A stretch of 33,492 nucleotides of DNA from contig JAOTWB010000026.1 of assembly GCA_029863125.1 (NCBI GenBank), positions 1 to 33,492 on the forward strand, written 5' to 3'. The position numbers and the translations under genes were made by a program. The notes below the pieces were generated by a model that did no database searches, was not told where the DNA came from, and worked only from the letters and a program-made list of their open reading frames with translations. Below are positions 15,919-22,607 of the stretch, one piece after another. This stretch comes from Gammaproteobacteria bacterium (GTDB lineage Bacteria > Pseudomonadota > Gammaproteobacteria > Steroidobacterales > Woeseiaceae). The stretch's first letter is position 1. Each line of letters opens with the position of its first letter.

Positions 15919-16970
15919 AAAGCATCGTGGTCGACAAAATCGCATCCGTGGCACAGCACAACAATCTTGCCTCGGAATTGCGGGTGTCAGCGGATATTCC
16001 CTGCGAAGAAGGCGTGTTGATCGCGGCACAGGTACTCAACAACAAATCGCGTTACAACCAGCTCGAGCTGACCTCGGGACGGATGGCGACGGTCAACCAG
16101 GGCGACATCATCGTTGGCGCCCTTGGACATCGCAAAGCGCTGCGCGGCTACTCGGGCCACCTTCCCGCGCAGCTCGAAGCGGGCGACACCATCCAGGTTC
16201 TTAACATCGGCGGCGTTCTCGGCTTGTGTGACTCGGCGAACCCGGACGTCGGGCCACCGTTCGACTGCAAAGTGCTTGGCACGGTTTTGAGCTTTCCGTA
16301 CCTCGGTGAAAGAATCGGTGTACCGGCGCGGGTGGGTTCGGACGCACTCGATGACGATGAGGCGCTGGAGACGAATGGCGTTCCGGTCATCGCGATGGCG
16401 GGCACCTGCATGGACTCGGGCAAGACAGCCGCCGCGTGTGCGATCGTCGGACGACTGCGGCATCTCGGACTCAGGGTCGCCGCCTGCAAGGCCACGGGCG
16501 TGTCCCTGCGCCGTGACATCCTTGCCATGCAGGACGCGGGCGCGTCTGACACGATGATCTTCTCTGACTTCGGCATCGTAACGACGACTGCCGCCAACGG
16601 TCCGGCGCTGACGCGTGCTCTGTTGACCGGACTCGCGAAAAAAAATCCCGACGTGATTGTGCTGGAACTCGGCGACGGACTGCTGGGTGCTTACGGTGTC
16701 GAAGCTATCCTGTCCGATGCGGCCATACGCCAAGCGCTGACTGCCGTCGTGCTTTGCGCCAATGATCCGGTGTCGGCCTGGGGTGGCGCGAAAATCCTGC
16801 GTAACGACTTCGACATCGAACCAGCCGTTGTGACCGGACCCGCAACCGACAACGATGTCGGCGTTCAGCAGATTGACGAACGCTGCTCGCTGCCGGCAAT
16901 CAACGCGCTATCCCACGGCGTGGCTCTCGGTGATTGGATCGCCAACCTGCTGAAAAAGGTAAAGGCATGA
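15915..16970 (+). CDS. P-loop protein of unknown function inside the arginine operon
   Basis: 351 aa, coupled on both sides (GTGA with argG, ATGA with argC), so its product is made together with arginine enzymes. I do not recognise a named family. The N-terminal ~150 residues look beta-rich (QGDIIVGALGHRKALRGYSG, QVLNIGGVLGLCDSANPDVG). From ~160 there is an NTPase-like domain: P-loop GTCMDSGKT (163-171), KATGVSLRRDILAMQDAGAS, VIVLELGDGLLGAYG (~247-261) and LTAVVLCANDPVSAWGG. The P-loop style recalls BioD and DUF1611/DgcN proteins; as I recall, DgcN N-acetylates D-glutamate. The operon has no GNAT, ArgJ, ArgE or other known acyl-transfer gene, so glutamate N-acylation or removal of the acyl group is a testable guess. 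No signal peptide; cytoplasmic. Confidence 0.85.
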   Translation: MKSIVVDKIASVAQHNNLASELRVSADIPCEEGVLIAAQVLNNKSRYNQLELTSGRMATVNQGDIIVGALGHRKALRGYSGHLPAQLEAGDTIQVLNIGGVLGLCDSANPDVGPPFDCKVLGTVLSFPYLGERIGVPARVGSDALDDDEALETNGVPVIAMAGTCMDSGKTAAACAIVGRLRHLGLRVAACKATGVSLRRDILAMQDAGASDTMIFSDFGIVTTTAANGPALTRALLTGLAKKNPDVIVLELGDGLLGAYGVEAILSDAAIRQALTAVVLCANDPVSAWGGAKILRNDFDIEPAVVTGPATDNDVGVQQIDERCSLPAINALSHGVALGDWIANLLKKVKA

Positions 16971-18028
16971 GCGACGTTATTCCGGCCGTTGTCCTGGGTG
17001 CCAGTGGTTACGTCGGCGGCGAACTGCTGCGGCTGATTGCGGGACACCCCCGGTTCGAACTCGCGGCCGCTGTATCGGACAGCCGCGCCGGTTCATCCAT
17101 CGGTGATACGTTTGGCCATCTTTCCCAGGCGATGCGCGGCGTGTCGTTCGTGGCGCGCGACGCGTGGCTCCACCAGGCAGAACCCGGCAGCAACCTCGCG
17201 CTGTTCTCCGCTGCGCCGCACGGCGCGTCGGCCGGCGCCATTGCAAAGGCGCTCGGTGCTGCTGACAAAAGGGGCATCGAGGTGCATGTCGTCGACTCGT
17301 CGGCCGATTTCCGCTACGCCAGTCAAAGCGAATACGAGGCCGTTTACAATATCGAGCACGGCGCGCCCGAACTGCTCGACCGGTTCGTCTGCGTACTGCC
17401 GGAACACGTCGACACCGTGGAAGCGCCGCACGTCGGCCACCCGGGCTGTTTCGCGACCGCAACGCTACTGGCTACCGTGCCGCTGATCGGCTCCGGCCTC
17501 ACGGAGGCCGAAGTCTATGTCAGCGGCATTACCGGCAGCACCGGATCCGGCCGCGATCCGAAGGTGGGCACCCACCATCCTGAACGTAACAGCAACCTCT
17601 ATGCCTACAAGCCGCTCGCGCATCGGCATGCGCCGGAAATGGCCGGCCTCACGACAGCCGCAGCTGGACGTGAAACCCGCGTGCACTTCGTGCCGCACTC
17701 GGGACCCTTCGCACGCGGCATTCACGTTACGGTGCACGCCAAAACGGTTTCTGATGTGTCTGAGACGCAGCTGCGCGACGTGTATGAACAGGCTTACAGC
17801 AATACCCCATTCGTTGAAGTAGTGCAGGCGACACCGCGGCTTAAAGACGTCGTGGCCAGCAACATGTGCCACATAAGCGTCGCAAGCGACGGCGAGTCCG
17901 TTGCCGTATTGTGCGCGATCGACAACCTCGTGAAAGGCGCGGCTGGCGGTGCGATGCAATGGATGAACCGGCTGTGGAGTTTGCCTGAAACGACAGGGTT
18001 GACGACACCTGCGCCGGGGTGGACCTGA
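16967..18028 (+). CDS. argC: N-acyl-gamma-glutamyl-phosphate reductase
   Basis: NADPH-dependent reductive dephosphorylation of N-acylglutamyl phosphate to the semialdehyde, third step of arginine synthesis. 353 aa. The Rossmann motif GASGYVGGELLRL starts the protein, the catalytic Cys is near 161 in GHPGCFATA, GITGSTGSGRDPK and the His of VPHSGPFARGI follow, and NLVKGAAGGAMQWMN near the end is conserved. ATG overlaps the stop of the P-loop gene (ATGA), and its own stop overlaps the argD start (TGATG). Because ArgF' looks succinyl-type, the acyl group on the substrate may be succinyl. Confidence 0.94.
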   Translation: MSDVIPAVVLGASGYVGGELLRLIAGHPRFELAAAVSDSRAGSSIGDTFGHLSQAMRGVSFVARDAWLHQAEPGSNLALFSAAPHGASAGAIAKALGAADKRGIEVHVVDSSADFRYASQSEYEAVYNIEHGAPELLDRFVCVLPEHVDTVEAPHVGHPGCFATATLLATVPLIGSGLTEAEVYVSGITGSTGSGRDPKVGTHHPERNSNLYAYKPLAHRHAPEMAGLTTAAAGRETRVHFVPHSGPFARGIHVTVHAKTVSDVSETQLRDVYEQAYSNTPFVEVVQATPRLKDVVASNMCHISVASDGESVAVLCAIDNLVKGAAGGAMQWMNRLWSLPETTGLTTPAPGWT

Positions 18029-19224
18029 TGTCGATTGCGCAGCAACAGGCAGCAGCCGACCCGCGCGTGAGGGAAGCCGCCGCGATGATTCCGGTGTATG
18101 GGCAGCTGCCCTTCGTTCCCGAGCGCGCCAGCGGCTGTGACATCTTTACGACAGACGGGCGGCGAATACTGGATCTCTATGGCGGACATGCGGTTGCTGC
18201 ACTCGGCTACGGCCACCCCCGGCTGGTAGAAGCGATCCAGGAGCAGAACAGCAAACTTCTCTTCCAGAGCAACGCCGTCGCACTGGAGATTCGCGCGCGT
18301 GCGGCGGAGAATCTCGTGCGCATTGCGCCAAAAGGCCTGGACCGTGTCTTTTTCGTGAATTCGGGTGCCGAAGCCAACGAGAACGCGCTGCGCATGGCCT
18401 GCGTCACGACCGGCCGCAAAAAGATCCTGGCAATAACGCAGGGCTTTCACGGCCGCACGGCCGCCGCCGGCGCTGTCACCTGGAACGCGGAAAAATGGTA
18501 CGGCTTTCCGTCGAAACCGTTCGACGTCGATTTCATCCCTCGCGACGACATCACCGCGGCCAGGGCGATGATCACTGGCGCAGTCGCCGGCGTCATCGTG
18601 GAACCCGTGCAGGGCGTCGCCGGCGCTTACGACCTGTCTACCGATTTCCTCGACACACTGCGCAAGGAGACCCGGGAATACGGGGCCGTGCTTATCGCCG
18701 ATGAAGTTCAATCGGGCATGGGTCGCTGCGGGCAGTACTTCGGCGTTCAGGTACACGGGATCGTTCCGGACATCATCACGAGCGCGAAATCACTCGGCGG
18801 CGGCGTCCCCTGCGGAGCCGTGGTTTGCTCGCACGAGATAGCGGCCCGCTTCGGGCCCGGCGACCTCGGCACAACGTTTGGCGGCGGCCCGCTTGCGGCG
18901 GCCGCTATTACGGCGACGATCGAAGCCATCGACGCCGAAGGGCTGCTCGACAATGTGCGTCAAAGAGAAGCTCAGATTCGGGAACAATGCGTCATCGGCC
19001 CCGTGAAAAAGATCCAGGGTATGGGTCTGCTGCTCGGACTCGTCTGCGATCGTCCTGCGAAGGAGGTGCAGAGCGCGCTGCTCGAACACGATATTTTCGC
19101 CGGCACGAGCAGCGATCCCGATGTCCTGAGAATTCTGGCCCCGCTGGTGCTCGAACGCAGGCACGTCGATCACCTGGCACAGGCGCTCGAAAACATGGCC
19201 CCTCTGACTCGCAGTACGGACTGA
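18028..19224 (+). CDS. argD: N-acylornithine aminotransferase
   Basis: PLP-dependent transfer of an amino group from glutamate to N-acylglutamate semialdehyde, giving N-acylornithine. The 398-aa class III aminotransferase shows LDLYGGHAVAALGYGHP, VNSGAEANENALRMA, the GFHGRT motif, ADEVQSGMGR and the PLP lysine Lys254 in TSAKSLGGG. ArgD enzymes generally accept acetyl and succinyl substrates, so sequence does not decide the acyl group. A GTG at 18019 is an alternative, but the ATG at 18028 overlapping the argC stop is the natural coupled start. Confidence 0.94.
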   Translation: MSIAQQQAAADPRVREAAAMIPVYGQLPFVPERASGCDIFTTDGRRILDLYGGHAVAALGYGHPRLVEAIQEQNSKLLFQSNAVALEIRARAAENLVRIAPKGLDRVFFVNSGAEANENALRMACVTTGRKKILAITQGFHGRTAAAGAVTWNAEKWYGFPSKPFDVDFIPRDDITAARAMITGAVAGVIVEPVQGVAGAYDLSTDFLDTLRKETREYGAVLIADEVQSGMGRCGQYFGVQVHGIVPDIITSAKSLGGGVPCGAVVCSHEIAARFGPGDLGTTFGGGPLAAAAITATIEAIDAEGLLDNVRQREAQIREQCVIGPVKKIQGMGLLLGLVCDRPAKEVQSALLEHDIFAGTSSDPDVLRILAPLVLERRHVDHLAQALENMAPLTRSTD

Positions 19225-19242
19225 TTTAAAAGGAATTCACTG

Positions 19243-20250
19243 ATGAAAGCGTTCAATGACCTCGCCGATTTTTCACGTGATGAGATCAGGGCACTCGTGA
19301 CACTGGCTGGCCGGCTCGACGCACACCCGGAACCGGAAGCACTGAAAGGCAAAGTTCTGTCGTTGCTGTTTCTCAGCCCCTCCTTGCGCACGCTGGCGTC
19401 TTTCCAGGCAGCGATGACGCGACTGGGCGGTGGTTCTTTCGTGATTTCACCGGATATGTCGATTCACGGTTTGGAAACGCGCCCCGGCATCGTCATGGAC
19501 GGCGCCGCGGCCGAGCATATTCGCGAAGCCGTGCCCGTGATCGCCTCGTACGGCGATGCGATCGGCATTCGCGCGTTTGCCGAACGCAAGAACATCGAAT
19601 GCGACATGGCCGAGACCGAGTTCACGGCGCTCACCAGTTTGATCGAGTCGCCGTACATCAACATGGAATCCGCCATGAATCACCCCTGCCAGAGCCTCGC
19701 CGACTGGAAGACCATGGACGACCTGGGCATCCCCGCCAACGGCGGCAAGTTCGTGCTGAGCTGGGCCTACCACCCCAGGCCGTTGCCTCTCGCCGTGCCC
19801 GCCGCCACGCTGCACATGGCGGCCTATCGCGGCATGGACGTGACGGTTCTGCGTCCCGAAGGTTTCGAGCTGCCGGATCAACTGATGAAAAAAGCCGCGG
19901 CGGCTGCCGACGCGGCAGGTGGTTCCGTCACCGAGACCGACGACCGGCATGCAGCCATGCAGGACGCGCACGTAATCTACGCCAAGTCATGGTCGTCGAC
20001 GCGCCACTACGGCGACCGGCTTGCCGATCAGAAGCTGCGCGAAGTACATCTCGACTGGTGCGTCGATGAGCCCTGGTTCGCAAATGCAAGAGATGACTGC
20101 CGTTTCATGCACTGCCTGCCCGTTCGTCGCGGCGTCGTGGTTGCCGACAACATTCTCGACGGCCCGCGCAGCGTCGTGATACCCGAAGCTCGCAACCGCA
20201 TGCTCGCACAGATGGCTGTGCTCCACCAGATGCTGGGAGGCAGCCGATGA
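19243..20250 (+). CDS. argF': N-acylornithine carbamoyltransferase, probably succinyl-specific
   Basis: Carbamoylates an N-acylornithine to N-acylcitrulline instead of ornithine to citrulline. 335 aa with a clear AAGGA ribosome-binding site. SPSLRTLASF binds carbamoyl phosphate, and NHPCQSLADW, SWAYHPRPLP and HCLPVRRG are shared with the AOTCase/SOTCase subgroup. The specificity residue, Glu92 in Xanthomonas AOTCase and Pro90 in Bacteroides SOTCase, is Ala90 here (D86-G-A-A-A90-E-H). The lysine that is carboxylated in AOTCase (after HCLPLRRN) is Val. Both point away from acetyl and toward N-succinylornithine. The overall wording of the sequence is closer to the Bacteroides enzyme. Its stop overlaps the argB start. 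Confidence 0.88.
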   Translation: MKAFNDLADFSRDEIRALVTLAGRLDAHPEPEALKGKVLSLLFLSPSLRTLASFQAAMTRLGGGSFVISPDMSIHGLETRPGIVMDGAAAEHIREAVPVIASYGDAIGIRAFAERKNIECDMAETEFTALTSLIESPYINMESAMNHPCQSLADWKTMDDLGIPANGGKFVLSWAYHPRPLPLAVPAATLHMAAYRGMDVTVLRPEGFELPDQLMKKAAAAADAAGGSVTETDDRHAAMQDAHVIYAKSWSSTRHYGDRLADQKLREVHLDWCVDEPWFANARDDCRFMHCLPVRRGVVVADNILDGPRSVVIPEARNRMLAQMAVLHQMLGGSR

Positions 20251-21176
20251 CAAGCAAGAGAGATCGGGCGATTGTCGTGTCGGCGCTGAAACACGCGGCG
20301 CCCTACATTCGTCTTTTCAAGGGCAAGGTGTTCGTCATCAAAGCGGGCGGCGAGATCTTCGCGGACACGGCGCGAAGCAGCGCTTTCATGGAGCAGGTCG
20401 GCATCCTCCACCAGGTTGGCATCAGGATCGTGCTGATTCACGGCGGCGGACCCCAGTCGACGAAACTCGCTGCAGCACTTGGCCTCGATACGACTTTCGT
20501 CGAAGGTAGGCGCGTCACGGATGGTGACTCGCTCGATGTCGCGACGATGGTGCTCAATGGCCAGATCAACACGCGCATCCTCGCGGCATGCCGGGACCTG
20601 AAGATTCCGGCCGTTGGTATGAGCGGCGTCGATGCAGGCCTGATTCGTGCGCACAAGCGCCCGCCGGTCGAGCGCGACGGTGAAGCAGCCATTGACTATG
20701 GATTCGTCGGTGACATCGACGCTGTCGATGCGGACGTCCTCCGAAAGCAGCTCGATAACGGTTTGATGCCCGTCATTAGCCCGCTGTCCTGCGACGAGTC
20801 GGGAACGCTTCTGAATATCAACGCGGACACGGTAGCAGCCGCGATTGCTGCCGAACTCGGGGCCGAGAAGCTCATTCTTGCAACCGGCGCCGCGGGTATC
20901 CTCGAAGACATCGACGATCCGCGCTCGCTCATCAGCTACATCGATCGCGCGGCCCTGAAGAAACTCAAGACAGCTGGCAGCCTCGCCGACGGCATGCTGC
21001 CGAAAGCCGCGGCAATAGAGTCCGCCCTCGCAAACGGCGTGCAGCGCGTGCACGTCATTTCGTACAAGCTGCCCGACAGCATTCTGCTCGAGGTCTTTAC
21101 CAATGAAGGCACCGGCACGCTCGTGGTCGACGACATCGCTGCACTGACGCCGGCCGAGCAAGGCAGCGAGTCATGA
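20247..21176 (+). CDS. argB: N-acylglutamate kinase
   Basis: Phosphorylates the gamma-carboxylate of N-acylglutamate, second step of the pathway. 309 aa with VFVIKAGGEIF and LIHGGGPQSTKLA phosphate-binding loops, NINADTVAAAIAAELGAEKLILATGAAG and LADGMLPKAAAIESAL. A ~25-residue N-terminal helix (SALKHAAPYIRLFKGK) is of the type that links dimers in arginine-sensitive kinases, so feedback inhibition is possible. Unlike Xanthomonas ArgB it carries no C-terminal GNAT domain, so it cannot also make N-acylglutamate. Start overlaps the argF' stop (ATGA); stop overlaps the argH start. Confidence 0.93.
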   Translation: MTSKRDRAIVVSALKHAAPYIRLFKGKVFVIKAGGEIFADTARSSAFMEQVGILHQVGIRIVLIHGGGPQSTKLAAALGLDTTFVEGRRVTDGDSLDVATMVLNGQINTRILAACRDLKIPAVGMSGVDAGLIRAHKRPPVERDGEAAIDYGFVGDIDAVDADVLRKQLDNGLMPVISPLSCDESGTLLNINADTVAAAIAAELGAEKLILATGAAGILEDIDDPRSLISYIDRAALKKLKTAGSLADGMLPKAAAIESALANGVQRVHVISYKLPDSILLEVFTNEGTGTLVVDDIAALTPAEQGSES

Positions 21177-22357
21177 GCCGGCTTTGGGAAAAAGGGCTGC
21201 CGCTGGATGAGCGTGTGCTGCGCTACACGGCTGGCGAAGACCACGTTCTGGACGCCCGCCTCGTACCCTACGACGTGCGCGGCTCGATCGCGCACGCGGA
21301 GATGCTGGCAGCGACGCAGCTGATCAGCGACGAAGATCTTGCCGCAATACGGGACGGCCTCTCCTCGCTTTTGAAAAGTTTCGAAGACGGTGAGTGGCAC
21401 ATCAGTCTCGAGGACGAGGACGCGCATACCGCGCTAGAGTCACGCCTGACGGCCAGCATCGGCCCTGCCGGTGGTCGACTGCATCTCGGCCGCTCGCGCA
21501 ACGACCAGGTGCTCACGGCACTGCGTCTCTACCTGCGCGATGCCGCAATCGATCTCGCGGCGCGAGTCGAGAAGCTGCAGGCTTCGCTCGCCGACCTGGC
21601 CGAACGCCAGGGTGATGTGCGAATTCCGGGCTATACGCACATGCAGCATGCCATGCCGTCCACGGTCGCACTCTGGTGCGGTGGCTTCGATGAAGGATTG
21701 AGCGATGCTGTCGCGGGACTGCGGAGTACGCTCAGGCGCATCAACAAGAACCCTTTGGGCAGTGCGGCCGGTTACGGTACACCGGGGCTGCCGCTCGATC
21801 GTGAGATGACGACGGCGGCACTCGGATTCGCCAGCACGCAGTCACCGGTTACGGCGGTACAGCTGTCGCGCGGCAAGGCGGAAAGCGCACTGCTCTTCGA
21901 ACTTACCCTGCTTATGCAGGACGTCGGTCGCATGGCGAGCGACCTGCTGCTGTTCTATACGCAAGAATTTGCCTACGTCTCGCTGGCTGCCGAGGTCACA
22001 ACCGGCTCATCGATCATGCCGCAGAAACGCAATCCCGACGTACTCGAGCTCCTGCGCGCATCGTCGGCAACAGCCCAGGCCTGCCTCGATGAGTCGCTCA
22101 TGATCACGGTAAAACTACCGTCGGGTTATCATCGCGACCTGCAGCGCCTGAAGTCGCCGTTGTTTCGCTCCATCGACCTCACGACCGAGAGCGTCGATAT
22201 CATGGCGTACCTGCTGGACGGGCTCAATTTTCTGCCACAGAACATCAGGCTCGATGAAGGCATATTCGCGACGGAGGAGGCCTACCGGCTGGTGCGTGAG
22301 AAGGGCATTCCGTTCCGCGACGCGTACCGGCAGGTCGCGCAGCGCTACGCAAAATGA
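21173..22357 (+). CDS. argH: Argininosuccinate lyase with short C-terminus
   Basis: Splits argininosuccinate to arginine and fumarate. The 394-aa protein begins SRLWEKGLPLDERVLRYTAG, has the SRNDQV motif, PGYTHMQHAMPS with the catalytic-region His, and the fumarase/lyase signature GSSIMPQKRNPD with the mobile-loop Ser. The usual length is 430-470 aa; here the chain stops shortly after PFRDAYRQVAQRY, about 50-60 residues earlier than most, and no frameshift remnant follows. The sequence resembles Bacteroidetes-type ArgH (NKNPLGSAAGYG block). Last gene of the operon; lptM starts 57 bases downstream from its own TATAAT. Confidence 0.92.
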   Translation: MSRLWEKGLPLDERVLRYTAGEDHVLDARLVPYDVRGSIAHAEMLAATQLISDEDLAAIRDGLSSLLKSFEDGEWHISLEDEDAHTALESRLTASIGPAGGRLHLGRSRNDQVLTALRLYLRDAAIDLAARVEKLQASLADLAERQGDVRIPGYTHMQHAMPSTVALWCGGFDEGLSDAVAGLRSTLRRINKNPLGSAAGYGTPGLPLDREMTTAALGFASTQSPVTAVQLSRGKAESALLFELTLLMQDVGRMASDLLLFYTQEFAYVSLAAEVTTGSSIMPQKRNPDVLELLRASSATAQACLDESLMITVKLPSGYHRDLQRLKSPLFRSIDLTTESVDIMAYLLDGLNFLPQNIRLDEGIFATEEAYRLVREKGIPFRDAYRQVAQRYAK

Positions 22358-22380
22358 TGCCCATTTCCGGCGGGGCCCTC

Positions 22381-22386
22381 TATAAT
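22381..22386 (+). promoter_or_regulatory. -10 element upstream of lptM
   Basis: A perfect TATAAT lies 28 bases before the lptM start and just after argH. No convincing -35 hexamer is found at 16-18 bp, so activity is uncertain. Confidence 0.45.
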
Positions 22387-22414
22387 TGAATCAACACGTA
22401 TTTGGGGCATCCCG

Positions 22415-22594
22415 ATGAAACGCCTGACCGTTGCGCTCGGCGCATTCTCACTCGTGCTGCCGCTATTTGGCTGTGGGCAGAGTGGCCCGCTTTACTTGCC
22501 GGACGATCCGAGCAGGATCGAAGCCGTGCCGCCAGCCCCAGCGGACGTCGAGGAAGAGGAAAAGGAAGAAGAAGCCGAAGCGCCGCAAGGCTAG
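22415..22594 (+). CDS. lptM: LPS-assembly lipoprotein LptM (YifL)
   Basis: 59-aa lipoprotein. The signal peptide MKRLTVALGAFSLVLPLFGC ends in a lipobox with Cys20, followed at once by GQSGPLYLPDD, the hallmark of LptM/YifL (GCGxxGPLYxP). In E. coli LptM binds the LptDE complex at the outer membrane and helps LptD disulfide maturation; here dsbA lies about 5 kb downstream. The C-terminal half is a low-complexity acidic tail (EEEEKEEEAEAPQ). The gene starts at the ATG at 22415 and ends 13 bases before polA. Confidence 0.88.
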   Translation: MKRLTVALGAFSLVLPLFGCGQSGPLYLPDDPSRIEAVPPAPADVEEEEKEEEAEAPQG

Positions 22595-22607
22595 CTGGAA
22601 CCTGCTA

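Noticed and set aside
18028..19224. ArgD as a sign of arginine catabolism (AstC)
   Set aside because: The gene is embedded in a biosynthetic operon, and no astA, astB, astD or astE gene is in the window.
20028..21161. 377-codon open frame antisense to argB
   Set aside because: Shadow of a conserved gene; no family motif or ribosome-binding site.
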